Positions 35,331 to 47,993 of a DNA stretch of 64,000 bases are shown piece by piece; positions within the stretch are counted from its first letter, which is position 1; every line of letters starts with the position of its first letter. The notes under the pieces were generated by a model. That model ran no database searches, was not told the DNA's origin, and worked only from the letters and a program-made list of their open reading frames with translations. Origin of the DNA: Cristatella mucedo (Eukaryota > Bryozoa > Phylactolaemata > Cristatellidae); assembly GCA_009760855.2 (NCBI GenBank), contig WPIO01000374.1, positions 1 through 64,000 on the forward strand, read 5' to 3'. Position numbers and translations under genes: made by a program.

Positions 35331-36096
35331 ATCTGCATGTCGGAGCGTGCACTGACTGGCAGCAGAGTGCTGCACCATGTTTAAAGCATTTCGCACGTAA
35401 ATAACACGTTTCGCACAAGTTTGCAGCAGATCGCGGAATATGTAGAAACTTCAAATCTGCATTTCGGAGCGTGCGCTGACTGGCAGCAGAGTGCTGCACC
35501 ATGTTTAAAGCATTTCGCACGTAAATAACACGTTTCGCACGAGTTCGATGCAGATCGCGGAATATGTAGAAACTTCAAATCTGCATGTCGGAGCGTGCGC
35601 TGACTGGCAGCAGAGTGCTGCACCATGTTTAAAGCATTTCGCACGTAAATAACACGTTTCGCACGAGTTCGCAGCAGATCGCGGAATATGTAGAAACTTC
35701 AAATCTGCATGTCGGAGCGTGTGCTGACTGGCAGCAGAGTGCTGCACCATGTTTAAAGCATTTCGCACGTAAATAACACGTTTCGCACGAGTTCGCAGCA
35801 GATCGCGGAATATGTAGAAACTTCAAATCTGCATTTCGGAGCGTGCGCTGACTGGCAGCAGAGTGCTGCACCATGTTTAAAGCATTTCGCACGTAAATAA
35901 CACGTTTCGCACGAGTTCGCAGCAGATCGCGGAATATGTAGAAACTTCAAATCTGCATTTCGGAGCGTGCGCTGACTGGCAGCAGAGTGCTGCACCATGT
36001 TTAAAGCATTTCGCACGTAAATAACACGTTTCGCACGAGTTCGCAGCAGATCGCGGAATATGTAGAAACTTCAAATCTGCATGTCGGAGCGTGCGC

Positions 36097-36310
36097 TGAA
36101 TGGCAGCAGAGTTCTGCACCATGTTGAAAGCATTTCGCACGTAAATAACACGTTTCGCAAGAGTTCGCAGCAGATCGCTGAATATAAAGAAACTTCAAAT
36201 CTGCATGTCGGAGCTTGAGCTGACTGGCAGCAGAGTGCTGCACTATGTTTAAAGCATTTCGCACGTAAATAACACAGATCGCACTAGGTCGCAGCAGATC
36301 GCGGAATATG
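36097..36310 (+). repeat. Cluster of divergent monomers
   Basis: Successive units carry several private changes: gctgaatggcagcagagttc, atgttgaaagc, gatcgctgaatataaagaaac, gagcttgagctg, gcactatg, and aacacagatcgcactaggtc in place of aacacgtttcgcacgagttc. They sit inside an otherwise homogeneous segment, so homogenisation has missed or not yet reached this spot, or an older block was inserted by exchange. Confidence 0.75.
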
Positions 36311-36988
36311 TAGAAACTTCAAATCTGCATTGTCGGAGCGTGGGCTGACTGCAGCAGAGTGCTGCACCATGTTTAAAGCATTTCGCACGTAAATAACACG
36401 TTTCGCACGAGTTCGCACCAGATCGCGGAATATGTAGAAACTTCAAATCTGCATGTCGGAGCGTGCGCTGACTGGCAGCAGAGTGCTGCACCATGTTTAA
36501 AGCATTTCGCACGTAAATAACACGTTTCGCACAAGTTCGCACCAGATCGCGGAATATGTAGAAACTTTAAATCTGCATGTCGGAGCGTGCGCTGACTGGC
36601 AGCAGAGTGCTGCACCATGTTTAAAGCATTTCGCACGTAAATAACACGTTTCGCACGAGTTCGCAGCAGATCGCGGAATATGTAGAAACTTCAAATCTGC
36701 ATGTCGGAGCGTGCGGCTGACTGCAGCAGAGTGCTGCACCATGTTTAAAGCATTTCGCACGTAAATAACACGTTTCGCACGAGTTCGCAGCAGATCGCGG
36801 AATATGTAGAAACTTCAAATCTGCATGTCGGAGCGTGCGCTGACTGGCAGCAGAGTGCTGCACCATGTTTAAAGCATTTCGCACGTAAATAACACGTTTT
36901 GCACGAGTTCGCAGCAGATCGCGGAATATGTAGAAACTTCAAATCTGCATGTCGGAGCGTGCACTGACTGGCAGCAGAGTGCTGCACC

Positions 36989-37484
36989 ATGTTTAAAGCA
37001 TTTCGCACGTAAATAACACGTTTCGCAAGAGTTCGGAGCAGATCGCGGAATGTCTAGAAACTTCCAATCTGCCTGTCGGAGCGTGTTCTGACTTGCAGCA
37101 GAGTGCTGCACCATGTTTAATGCATTTCGCACGTAAATAACACGTTTCGCACGAGTTTGCAGCAGATCGCGGAAGATGTAGAAACTTCAAATCTGCATGT
37201 CGGAGCGTGCCCTGACATGCAGCAGAGTGCTGCACCATGTTTAAAGCATTTCGCACGTAAATAACACGTTTCGCACGAGTTCGCAGCAGATCGCGGAATA
37301 TGTAGAAACTTTAAATCTGCATGTCGGAGCGTGCGCTGGCTGGCAACAAAGTGCTGCACCATGTTTAAAGCATATCGAACGTAAATAACACGTTTCGCAC
37401 GAGTTTGCAGCAAATCGCGGAATATGTAGAAACTTCAAATCTGCATTTCGGAGCGTGTGCTGACTGGCAGCAGAGTGCTGCACC
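36989..37484 (+). repeat. a-b-c-d four-monomer cassette, copy 5 with converted c unit
   Basis: The a, b and d units are diagnostic. The c unit keeps ggctggcaacaaag at its end, but its 5' part reads gtaaataacacgtttcgcac and atatgtagaaac, as in consensus. Conversion has therefore replaced the 5' part and left the 3' part. Length is 496 bp. Confidence 0.88.
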
Positions 37485-37964
37485 ATGTTTAAAGCATTTC
37501 GCACGTAAATAACACGTTTCGCACGAGTTCGCACCAGATCGCGGAATATGTAGAAACTTCAAATCTGCATTTCGGAGCGTGCGCTGACTGGCAGCAGAGT
37601 GCTGCACCATGTTTAAAGCATTTCGCACGTAAATAACACGTTTCGCACGAGTTCGCAGCAGATCGCGGAATATGTAGAAACTTCAAATCTGCATGTCGGA
37701 GCGTGCGCTGACTGGCAGCAGAGTGCTGCACCATGTTTAAAGCATTTCGCACGTAAATAACACGTTTCGCACGAGTTCGCATCAGATCGCGGAATATGTA
37801 GAAACTTTAAATCTGCATTTCGGAGCGTGCGCTGACTGGCAGCAGAGTGCTGCACCATGTTTAAAGCATTTCGCACGTAAATAACACGTTTCGCACGAGT
37901 TCGCAGCAGATCGCGGAATATGTAGAAACTTTAAATCTGCATGTCGGAGCGTGTGCTGACTGAC

Positions 37965-38120
37965 AGCAGCAGAGTGCTCCACCATGTATAAACCATTTCG
38001 CCCCTAAATAACACGTTTCGCACGAGTTCGCACCAGATCGCGGAATATGTAGAAACTTTAAATCTGCATGTCGGAGCGTGTGCGGACGAGCAGCAGAGTG
38101 CAGCACCATGATTAGAGCAT
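37965..38120 (+). repeat. Divergent monomer pair
   Basis: One unit reads gactgacagcagcagagtgc, tccaccatgtataaacc and atttcgcccctaaat. The next reads gtgtgcggacgagcagcag and gtgcagcaccatgattagagc. Both have a cluster of substitutions around the monomer junction but normal sequence elsewhere. The gattagagc form has a relative at about 44,508 (gatgagagc), so it is not purely random damage. Confidence 0.75.
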
Positions 38121-39314
38121 TTCGCACGTAAATAACACGTTTCGCACGAGTTCGCACCAGATCGCGGAATATGTAGAAACTTCAAATCTGCATGTCGGAG
38201 CGTGTGGCTGACTGGCAGCAGAGTGCTGCACCATGTTTAAAGCATTTCGCACGTAAATAACACGTTTCGCACGAGTTCGCAGCAGATCGCGGAATATGTA
38301 GAAACTTCAAATCTGCATGTCGGAGCGTGTGCTGACTGGCAGCAGAGTGCTGCACCATGTTTAAAGCATTTCGCACGTAAATAACACGTTTCGCACGAGT
38401 TCGCACCAGATCGCGGAAAGTGTAGTAACTTCAAATCTGCATGTCGGAGCGTGCGCTGACTTGCAGCAGAGTGCTGCACCGTGTTTAAAGCATTTCGCAC
38501 GTAAATAACACGTTTCGCACGAGTTCGCACCAGATCGCGGAATATGTAGAAACTTTAAATCTGCATGTCGGAGCGTGCGCTGACTGGCAGCAGAGTGCTG
38601 CACCATGTTTAAAGCATTTCGCACGTAAATAACACGTTTCGCACGAGTTCGCAGCAGATCGCGGAATATGTAGAAACTTCAAATCTGCATTTCGGAGCGT
38701 GCGCTGACTTGCAGCAGAGTGCTGCACCATGTTTAAAGCATTTCGCACGTAAATAACACGTTTCGCACGAGTTCGCAGCAGATCGCGGAATATGTAGAAA
38801 CTTTAAATCTGCATGTCGGAGCGTGCGCTGACTGGCAGCAGAGTGCTGCACCATGTTTAAAGCATTTCGCACGTAAATAACACACGTTTCGCACGAGTTC
38901 GCAGCAGATCGCGGAATATGTAGAAACTTCAAATCTGCATTTCGGAGCGTGCGCTGACTGGCAGCAGAGTGCTGCACCATGTTTTAAAGCATTTCGCACG
39001 TAAATAACACGTTTCGCACAAGTTCGCAGCAGATCGCGGAATATGTAGAAACTTCAAATCTGCATGTCGGAGCGTGCGCTGACTGGCAGCAGAGTGCTGC
39101 ACCATGTTTAAAGCATTTCGCACGTAAATAACACGTTTCGCACGAGTTCGCAGCAGATCGCGGAATATGTAGAAACTTCAAATCTGCATTTCGGAGCGTG
39201 TGCTGACTGGCAGCAGAGTGCTGCACCATGTTTAAAGCATTTCGCACGTAAATAACACGTTTCGCACAAGTTCGCATCAGATCGCGGAATATGTAGAAAC
39301 TTCAAATCTGCATG

Positions 39315-39345
39315 TCGGAGCGTGCGCCGTTTCGCACGAGTTCGC
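39315..39345 (+). repeat. Monomer junction with 54-bp deletion
   Basis: At 39,327/39,328 ggagcgtgcgc is followed directly by cgtttcgcacgag. Monomer positions 101-124 and 1-30 of the next unit are absent (54 bp). The hairpin and the monomer start are lost. Confidence 0.88.
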
Positions 39346-42300
39346 ACCAGATCGCGGAATATGTAGAAACTTTAAATCTGCATGTCGGAGCGTGCGCTGA
39401 CTGGCAGCAGAGTGCTGCACCATGTTTAAAGCATTTCGCACGTAAATAACACGTTTCGCAAGAGTTCGCAGCAGATCGCGGAATATGTAGAAACTTCAAA
39501 TCTGCATGTCGGAGTGTGCGCTGACTGGCAGCAGAGTGCTGCACCATGTTTAAAGCATTTCGCACGTAAATAACACGTTTCGCACTAGTTCGCACCAGAT
39601 CGCGGAATGTGTAGAAACTTCAAATCTGCATGTCGGAGCGTGCCCTGACTGGCAGCAGAGTTCTGCACCATGTTTAAAGCATTTCGCACGTAAATAACAC
39701 GTTTCGCACGAGTTCGCAGCAGATCGCGGAATATGTAGAAACTTTAAATCTGCATGTCGGAGCGTGCGCTGGCTGGCAGCAAAGTGCTGCACCATGTTTA
39801 AAGCATTTCGAACGTAAATAACACGTTTCGCACGAGTTTGCAGCAGATCGCGGAATATGTAGAAACTTCAAATCTGCATTTCGGAGCGTGCGCTTGCTCC
39901 CAGCAGAGTGCTGCACCTTGTTTAAAGCATTTCGCACGTAAATAACACGTTTCGCACGAGTTCGCAGCAGATCGCGGAATATGTAGAAACTTCAAATCTG
40001 CATTTCGGAGCGTGCGCTGACTGGCAGCAGAGTGCTGCACCATGTTTAAAGCATTTCGCACGTAAATAACACGTTTCGCACGAGTTCGCAGCAGATCGCG
40101 GAATATGTAGAAACTTCAAATCTGCATGTCGGAGCGTGCGCTGACTGGCAGCAGAGTGCTGCACCATGTTTAAAGCATTTCGCACGTAAATAACACGTTT
40201 CGCACGAGTTCGCAGCAGATCGCGGAATATGTAGAAACTTCAAATCTGCATTTCGGAGCGTGCGCTGACTGGCAGCAGAGTGCTGCACCATGTTTAAAGC
40301 ATTTCGCACGTAAATAACACGTTTCGCACAGAGTTCGCACCAGATCGCGGAATATGTAGAAACTTTAAATCTGCATGTCGGAGCGTGCGCTGACTGGCAG
40401 CAGAGTGCTGCACCATGTTTAAAGCATTTCGCACGTAAATAACACGTTTCGCACGAGTTCGGTGCAGATCGCGGATTATCTAGAAACTTCAAATCTGCAT
40501 GTCGGAGCGTGCGCTGACTGGCAGCAGAGTGCTGCACCATGTTTAAAGCATTTCGCACGTAAATAACACTTTTCGCACGAGTTCGCACCAGATCGCGGAA
40601 TATGTAGAAACTTCAAATCTGCATGTCGGAGCGTGTGCTGACTGGCAGCAGAGTGCTGCACCATGTTTAAAGCATTTCGCACGTAAATAACACGTTTCGC
40701 ACGAGTTCGCAGCAGATCGCGGAATATGTAGAAACTTTAAATCTGCATGTCGGAGCGTGTGCTGACTTGCAGCAGAGTGCTGCACCATGTTTAAAGCATT
40801 TCGCACGTAAATAACACGTTTCGCATTGAGTTCGCAGCAGATCGCGGAATATGTAGAAACTTTAAATCTGCATGTCGGAGCGTGCGCTGACTTGCAGCAG
40901 AGTGCTGCACCATGTTTAAAGCATTTCGCACGTAAATAACACGTTTCGCACGAGTTCGCAGCAGATCGCGGAATATGTAGAAACTTCAAATCTGCATGTC
41001 GGAGCGTGCGCTGACTGGCAGCAGAGTGCTGCACCATGTTTAAAGCATTTCGCACGTAAATAACACGTTTCGCACGAGTTCGCATCAGATCGCGGAATAT
41101 GTGTAGAAACTTCAAATCTGCATGTCGGAGCGTGCGCTGACTGGCAGCAGAGTGCTGCACCATGTTTAAAGCATTTCGCACGTAAATAACACGTTTCGCA
41201 CGAGTTCGCAGCAGATCGCGGAATATGTAGAAACTTAAATTCTGCATGTCGGAGCGTGCGCTGACTGACAGCAGAGTGCTGCACCATGTTTAAAGCATTT
41301 CGCACGTAAATAACACGTTTCGCACGAGTTCGCAGCAGATCGCGGAATATGTAGAAACTTCAAATCTGCATGTCGGAGCGTGCGCTGACTGGCAGCAGAG
41401 TGCTGCACCATGTTTAAAGCATTTCGCACGTAAATAACACGTTTCGCACAAAGTTTCGGAGCAGATCGCGGAATATCTAGAAACTTTAAATCTGCATGTC
41501 GGAGCGTGTGCTGACTTGCAGCAGAGTGCTGCACCATGTTTAAAGCATTTCGCACGTAAATAACACGTTTCGCACGAGTTCGCAGCAGATCGCGGAATAT
41601 GTAGAAACTTCAAATCTGCATGTCGGAGCGTGCCCTGACATGCAGCAGAGTGCTGCACCATGTTTAAAGCATTTCGCACGTAAATAACACGTTTCGCACG
41701 AGTTCGCAGCAGATCGCGGAATATGTAGAAACTTCAAATCTGCATGTCGGAGCGTGCGCTGACTGGCAGCAGAGTGCTGCACCATGTTTAAAGCGTTTCG
41801 CACGGAAATAACACGTTTCGCACGAGTTCGCAGCAGATCGCGGAATATGTAGAAACTTCAAATCTGCATTTCGGAGCGTGAGCTGACTGGCAGCAGAGTG
41901 CTGCACCATGTTTAAAGCATTTCGCACGTAAATAACACGTTTCGCACGAGTTCGCAGCAGATCGCCGAATATGTAGAAACTTCAAATCTGCATGTCGGAG
42001 CATGCGCTGACTGGCAGCAGAGTGCTGCACCATACTTAAAGCATTTCGCACGTAAATAACACGTTTCGCACGAGTTCGGAGCAGATCGCGGAATATCTAG
42101 AAACTTCAAATCTGCATGTCGGAGAGTGGGCTGACTGGCAGCAGAGTGCTGCACCATGTTTAAAGCATTTCGCACGTAAATAACACGTTTCGCAAGAGTT
42201 CGGAGCAGATCGCGGAATATGTAGAAACTTCAAATCTGCATGTCGGAGCGTGCGCTGACTGGCAGCAGAGTGCTGCACCATGTTTAAAGCATTTCGCACG

Positions 42301-45300
42301 TAAATAACACGTTTCGCACAAGTTCGCACCAGATCGCGGAATATGTAGAAACTCCAAATCTGCATGTCGGAGCGTGCGCTGACTGGCAGCAGAGTGCTGC
42401 ACCATGTTTAAAGCATTTCGCACGTAAATAACACGTTTCGCACGAGTTCGCAGCAGATCGCGGAATATGTAGAAACTTCAAATCTGCATGTCGGAGCGTG
42501 CTGACTGCAGCAGAGTGCTGCACCATGTTTAAAGCATTTCGCACGTAAATAACACGTTTCGCACGAGTTCGCAGCAGATCGCGGAATATGTAGAAACTTC
42601 AAATCTGCATGTCGGAGCGTGGGCTGACTGGCAGCAGAGTGCTGCACCATGTTTAAAGCATTTCGCACGTAAATAACACGTTTCGCACGAGTTCGCAGCA
42701 GATCGCGGAATATGTAGAAACTTCAAATCTGCATGTCGGAGCGTGCGCTGACTGGCAGCAGAGTGCTGCACCATGTTTAAAGCATTTCGCACGTAAATAA
42801 CACGTTTCGCACGAGTTCGCAGCAGATCGCAGAATGTGTAAAAACTTCAAATCTGCATGTCGGAGCGTGCGCTGACTGGCAGCAGAGTGCTGCACCATGT
42901 TTAAAGCATTTCGCACGTAAATAACACGTTTCGCACGAGTTCGCAGCAGATCGCGGAATATGTAGAAACTTCAAATCTGCATGTCGGAGCGTGCGCTGAC
43001 TGGCAGCAGAGTGCTGCACCATGTTTAAAGCATTTCGCACGTAAATAACACGTTTCGCACGAGTTCGCAGCAGATCGCGGAAAATGAAGAAACTTCAAAT
43101 CTGCATGTCGGAGCGTGCGCTGACTGGCAGCAGAGTGCTGCACCATGTTTAAAGCATTTCGCACGTAAATAACACGTTTCGCACCAGTTCGCAGCAGATC
43201 GCGGAATATGTAGAAACTTCAAATCTGCATTTCGGAGCGTGCGCTGACTGGCAGCAGAGTGCTGCACCATGTTTTAAAGCATTTCGCACGTAAATAACAC
43301 GTTTCGTACAAATCGCACCAGATCGCGGAATATGTAGAAACGTTAAATCTGCATGTCGGAGCGTGCGCTGACTGGCAGCAGAGTGCTGCACCATGTTTAA
43401 AGCATTTCGCACGTAAATAACACGTTTCGCACAAGTTCGCAGCAGATCGCGGAATATGTAGAAACGTTAAATCTGCATGTCGGAGCGTGTGCTGACTGGC
43501 AGCAGAGTGCTGCACCATGTTTAAAGCATTTCGCACGTAAATAACACGTTTCGCACGAGTTCGCAGCAGATCGCGGAATATGTAGAAACTTTAAATCTGC
43601 ATGTCGGAGCGTGTGCTGACTGGCAGCAGAGTGCTGCACCATGTTTAAAGCATTTCGCACGTAAATAACACGTTTCGCACGAGTTCGCAGCAGATCGCGG
43701 AATATGTAGAAACTTAAAATCTGCATGTCGGAGCGTGCGCTTGCTGGCAGCAGAGTGCTGCACCATGTTTAAAGCATTTCGCACGTAAATAACACGTTTC
43801 GCACGAGTTCGCACCAGATCGCGGAATATGTAGAAACTTAAATCTTCATGTCGGAGCGTGCGCTGACTGGCAGCAGAGTGCTGCACCATGTTTAAAGCAT
43901 TTCGCACGTAAATAACACGTTTCGCACGAGTTCGCACCAGATCGCGGAATATGTAGAAACTTCAAATCTGCATGTCGGAGCGTGAGCTGACTGGCAGCAG
44001 AGTGCTGCACCATGTTTAAAGCATTTCGCACGTAAATAACACGTTTCGCACGAGTTCGCACCAGATCGCGGAATTTGTAGAAACTTCAAATCTGCATGTC
44101 GGAGCGTGTGCTGACTGGCAGCAAAGTTCTGCACCATGTTTAAAGCATTTCGCACGTAAAATACCCGTTTCGCACGAGTTCGCAGCAGATCGCGGAATAT
44201 GAAGAAACTTCAAATCTGCATGTCGGAGCGTGCGCTGACTGGCAGCAGAGTGCTGCACCATGTTTAAAGCATTTCGCACGTAAATAACACGTTTCGCACG
44301 AGTTCGCACCAGATCGCGGAATGTGTAGAAACTTTAAATCTGCATGTCGGAGCGTGCGCTGACTGGCAGCAGAGTGCTGCACCATGTTTAAAGCATTTCG
44401 CACGTAAATAACACGTTTCGCACGAGTTCGCACCAGATCGCGGAATATGTAGAAACTTCAAATCTGCATGTCGGAGCGTGTGCTGAAGTGCAGCAGATTG
44501 CTTCACCATGATGAGAGCATTTCGCACGTAAATAACACGTTTCGCACGAGTTCGCACCAGATCGCGGAATGTGTAGAAACTTCAAATCTGCATGTCGGAA
44601 CGTGTGCGCTGACTGGCAGCAGAGTGCTGCACCATGTTTAAAGCATTTCGAACGTAAATAACACGTTTCGCACGAGTTCGCAGCAGATCGCGGAATATGT
44701 AGAAACTTCAAATCTGCATGTCGGAGCGTGTGCTGACTGGCAGCAGAGTGCTGCACCATGTTTAAAGCATTTCGCACGTAAATAACACGTTTCGCACGAG
44801 TTCGCAGCAGATCGCGGAATATGTAGAAACTTTAAATCTGCATGTCGGAGCGTGCGCTGACATGCAGCAGAGTGCTGCACCATGTTTAAAGCATTTCGCA
44901 CGTAAATAACACGTTTCGCACGAGTTCGCAGCAGATTGCGGAATATGTAGAAACTTTCAATCTGCATGTCGGAGCGTGCGCTGACTGGCAGCAGAGTGCT
45001 GCACCATGTTTAAAGCATTTCGCACGTAAATAACACGTTTCGCACGAGTTCGCAGCAGATCGCGGAATATGTAGAAACTTCAAATCTGCATGTCGGAGCG
45101 TGCGCTGACTGGCAGCAGAGTGCTGCACCATGTTTAAAGCATTTCGCACGTAAATAACACGTTTCGCACAAGTTCGCAGCAGATCGCGGAATATGTAGAA
45201 ACTTTAAATCTGCATGTCGGAGCGTGCGCTGACTGGCAGCAGAGTGCTGCACCATGTTTAAAGCATTTCGCACGTAAATAACACGTTTCGCACAAGTTCG

Positions 45301-45377
45301 CATCAGATCGCGGAATATGTAGAAACTTCAAATCTGCATTTCGGAGCGTGCGCTGACTGGCAGCAGAGTGCTGCACC

Positions 45378-45875
45378 ATGTTTAAAGCATTTCGCACGTA
45401 AAAATAACACGTTTCGCAAGAGTTCGGAGCAGATCGCGGAATGTCTAGAAACTTCCAATCTGCCTGTCGGAGCGTGTTCTGACTTGCAGCAGAGTGCTGC
45501 ACCATGTTTAATGCATTTCGCACGTAAATAACACGTTTCGCACGAGTTTGCAGCAGATCGCGGAAGATGTAGAAACTTCAAATCTGCATGTCGGAGCGTG
45601 CCCTGACATGCAGCAGAGTGCTGCACCATGTTTAAAGCATTTCGCACGTTAATAACACGTTTGGCACGAGTTCGCAGCAGATCGCGGAATATGCAGAAAC
45701 TTTAAATCTGCATGTCGGAGCGTGCGCTGGCTGGCAACAAAGTGCTGCACCATGTTTAAAGCATATCGAACGTAAATAACACGTTTCGCACGAGTTTGCA
45801 GCAAATCGCGGAATATGTAGAAACTTCAAATCTGCATTTCGGAGCGTGTGCTGACTGGCAGCAGAGTGCTGCACC
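45378..45875 (+). repeat. a-b-c-d four-monomer cassette, copy 6
   Basis: All four diagnostic units are present in 498 bp. The two extra bases are in the a unit (gtaaaaataacacg). The c unit is full: gttaataacacgtttggcac, atgcagaaac and ggctggcaacaaag. This copy opens a longer block whose monomer order recurs from 47,495. Confidence 0.9.
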
Positions 45876-47494
45876 ATGTTTAAAGCATTTCGCACGTAAA
45901 TAACACGTTTCGCACAAGTTCGCACCAGATCGCGGAATATGTAGAAACTTTAAATCTGCATTTCGGAGCGTGCACTGACTGGCAGCAGAGTGCTGCACCA
46001 TGTTTAAAGCATTTCGCACGTAAATAACACGTTTCGCAAGAGTTCGGAGCAGATCGCGGAATATCTAGAAACTTCCAATCTGCCTGTCGGAGCGTGTTCT
46101 GACTTGCAGCAGAGTGCTGCACCATGTTTAAAGCATTTCGCACGTAAATAACACGTTTCGCACGAGTTCGCAGCAGATCGCGGAATATGTAGAAACTTCA
46201 AATCTGCATGTCGGAGCGTGCCCTGACATGCAGCAGAGTGCTGCACCATGTTTAAAGCATTTCGCACGTAAATAACACGTTTCGCACAAGTTTGCATCAG
46301 ATCGCGGAATATGTAGAAACTTCAAATCTGCATTTCGGAGCGTGCACTGACTGACAGCAGAGTGCTGCACCATGTTTAAAGCATTTCGCACGTAAATAAC
46401 ACGTTTCGCACAAGTTCGCACCAGATCGCGGAATATGTAGAAACTTTAAATCTGCATGTCGGAGCGTGCACTGACTGGCAGCAAAGTGCTGCACCATGTT
46501 TAAAGCATTTCGCACGTAAATAACACGTTTCGCAAGAGTTTGGAGCAGATTGTGGAATGTCTAGAAACTTCCAATCTGCCTGTCGGAGCGTGTGCTGACT
46601 TGCAGCAGAGTGCTGCACCATGTTTAAAGCATTTCGCACGTAAATAACACGTTTCGCACGAGTTCGCACCAGATCGCGGAATATGTAGAAACTTTAAATC
46701 TGCATGTCGGAGCGTGCACTGACTGGCAGCAGAGTGCTGCACCATGTTTAAAGCATTTCGCACGTAAATAACACACTTTTTTCGCACGAGTTCGCAGCAG
46801 ATCGCGGAATATGTAGAAACTTCAAATCTGCATGTCGGAGCGTGTGCTGACTGGCAGCAGAGTGCTGCACCATGTTTAAAGCATTTCGCACGTAAATAAC
46901 ACGTTTCGCACGAGTTCGCAGCAGATCGCGGAATATGAAGAAACTTCAAATCTGCATGTCGGAGCGTGGGCTGACTGGCAGCAGAGTGCTGCACCATGTT
47001 TAAAGCATTTCGCACGTAAATAACACGTTTCGCACAAGTTCGCATCAGATCGCGGAATATGTAGAAACTTCAAATCTGCATGTCGGAGCGTGCGCTGACT
47101 GGCAGCAGAGTGCTGCACCATGTTTAAAGCATTTCGCACGTAAATAACACGTTTCGCACGAGTTCGCAGCAGATCGCGGAATATGTAGAAACTTCAAATC
47201 TGCATTTCGGAGCGTGCGCTGGCTGGCAGCAGCAGAGTGCTGCACCATGTTTAAAGCATTTCGCACGTAAATAACACGTTTCGCACAAGTTCGCATCAGA
47301 TCGCGGAATATGTAGAAACTTCAAATCTGCATTTCGGAGCGTGGGCTGACTGGCAGCAGAGTGCTGCACCATGTTTAAAGCATTTCGCACGTAAATAACA
47401 CGTTTCGCACAAGTTCGCATCAGATCGCGGAATATGTAGAAACTTTAAATCTGCATTTCGGAGCGTGTGCTGACTGGCAGCAGAGTGCTGCACC
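45876..47494 (+). repeat. Satellite array between cassettes 6 and 7, first half of duplicated block
   Basis: About 13 monomers. The first part is rich in diagnostic units: an a-like unit near 46,072 (gaatatctagaaac), a gactgacagcag unit near 46,350, a type-f unit with gcagcaaagtg near 46,475 and an a unit near 46,520-46,600 reading gtttggagcagattgtgg. The same order recurs from 47,994 at about 2,118 bp offset. Other units are consensus. Small insertions are acacactttttt near 46,772 and ggcagcagcagag near 47,225. Confidence 0.84.
46768..46788 (+). repeat. 4-bp T-rich insertion in a monomer
   Basis: The sequence reads acacacttttttcgcacgag where consensus has acacgtttcgcacgag. Four extra bases create a run of six T. 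It could be a natural expansion or a residual homopolymer sequencing error. Confidence 0.75.
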
Positions 47495-47993
47495 ATGTTT
47501 AAAGCATTTCGCACGTAAATAACACGTTTCGCAAGAGTTCGGAGCAGATCGCGGAATGTCTAGAAACTTCCAATCTGCCTGTCGGGAGCGTGTTCTGACT
47601 TGCAGCAGAGTGCTGCACCATGTTTAATGTATTTCGCACGTAAATAACACACGTTTCGCACGAGTTTGCAGCAGATCGCGGAAGATGTAGAAACTTCAAA
47701 TCTGCATGTCGGAGCGTGCCCTGACATGCAGCAGAGTGCTGCACCATGTTTAAAGCATTTCGCACGTTAATAACACGTTTGGCACGAGTTCGCAGCAGAT
47801 CGCGGAATATGCAGAAACTTTAAATCTGCATGTCGGAGCGTGCGCTGGCTGGCAACAAAGTGCTGCACCATGTTTAAAGCATATCGAACGTAAATAACAC
47901 GTTTCGCACGAGTTTGCAGCAAATCGCTGAATATGTAGAAACTTCAAATCTGCATTTCGGAGCGTGTGCTGACTGGCAGCAGAGTGCTGCACC
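47495..47993 (+). repeat. a-b-c-d four-monomer cassette, copy 7
   Basis: All four diagnostic units are present in 499 bp. The three extra bases are gtcgggagcg in the a unit and aacacacgtttcg in the b unit. The c unit is full. The d unit reads gcagcaaatcgctg, a private change. It starts 2,117 bp after copy 6 and is followed by the same monomer order. Confidence 0.9.

Larger units (their letters stand above)
33039..36988 (+). repeat. Homogenised consensus segment I
   Basis: About 32 monomers dominated by the consensus form, including three identical successive units at 34,926-35,297. Local defects are a 22-bp internal duplication near 33,236, gtgtagaaacgtaaatc near 34,740, a 46-bp deletion at 35,318 and a divergent group at 36,097-36,310. 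This low diversity suggests recent amplification or active gene conversion. Confidence 0.87.
37485..45377 (+). repeat. Homogenised consensus segment II
   Basis: About 64 monomers, largely consensus, and the longest stretch without a full cassette before 48 kb. The commonest unit has gcagcag, cttcaaat or ctttaaat, catgtcgg and cgctgactgg. Local oddities are a divergent pair at 37,965-38,120, aagtgtagtaac near 38,417, a 54-bp deletion at 39,327, a weak c-d-like pair near 39,770-39,850 (ggctggcagcaaag, catttcgaacg), ttgctcccagcag near 39,893, aatcgcaccag near 43,312, gtaaaatacccg near 44,157 and ttcaccatgatgagagc near 44,503. Confidence 0.86.

Noticed and set aside
40543-41247. 234-codon minus-strand open frame
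   Set aside because: Pure satellite. Indels such as gcattgagttc near 40,825 and gtgtagaaac near 41,101 shift frame between monomers. The same peptide segments recur across the array in other frames.
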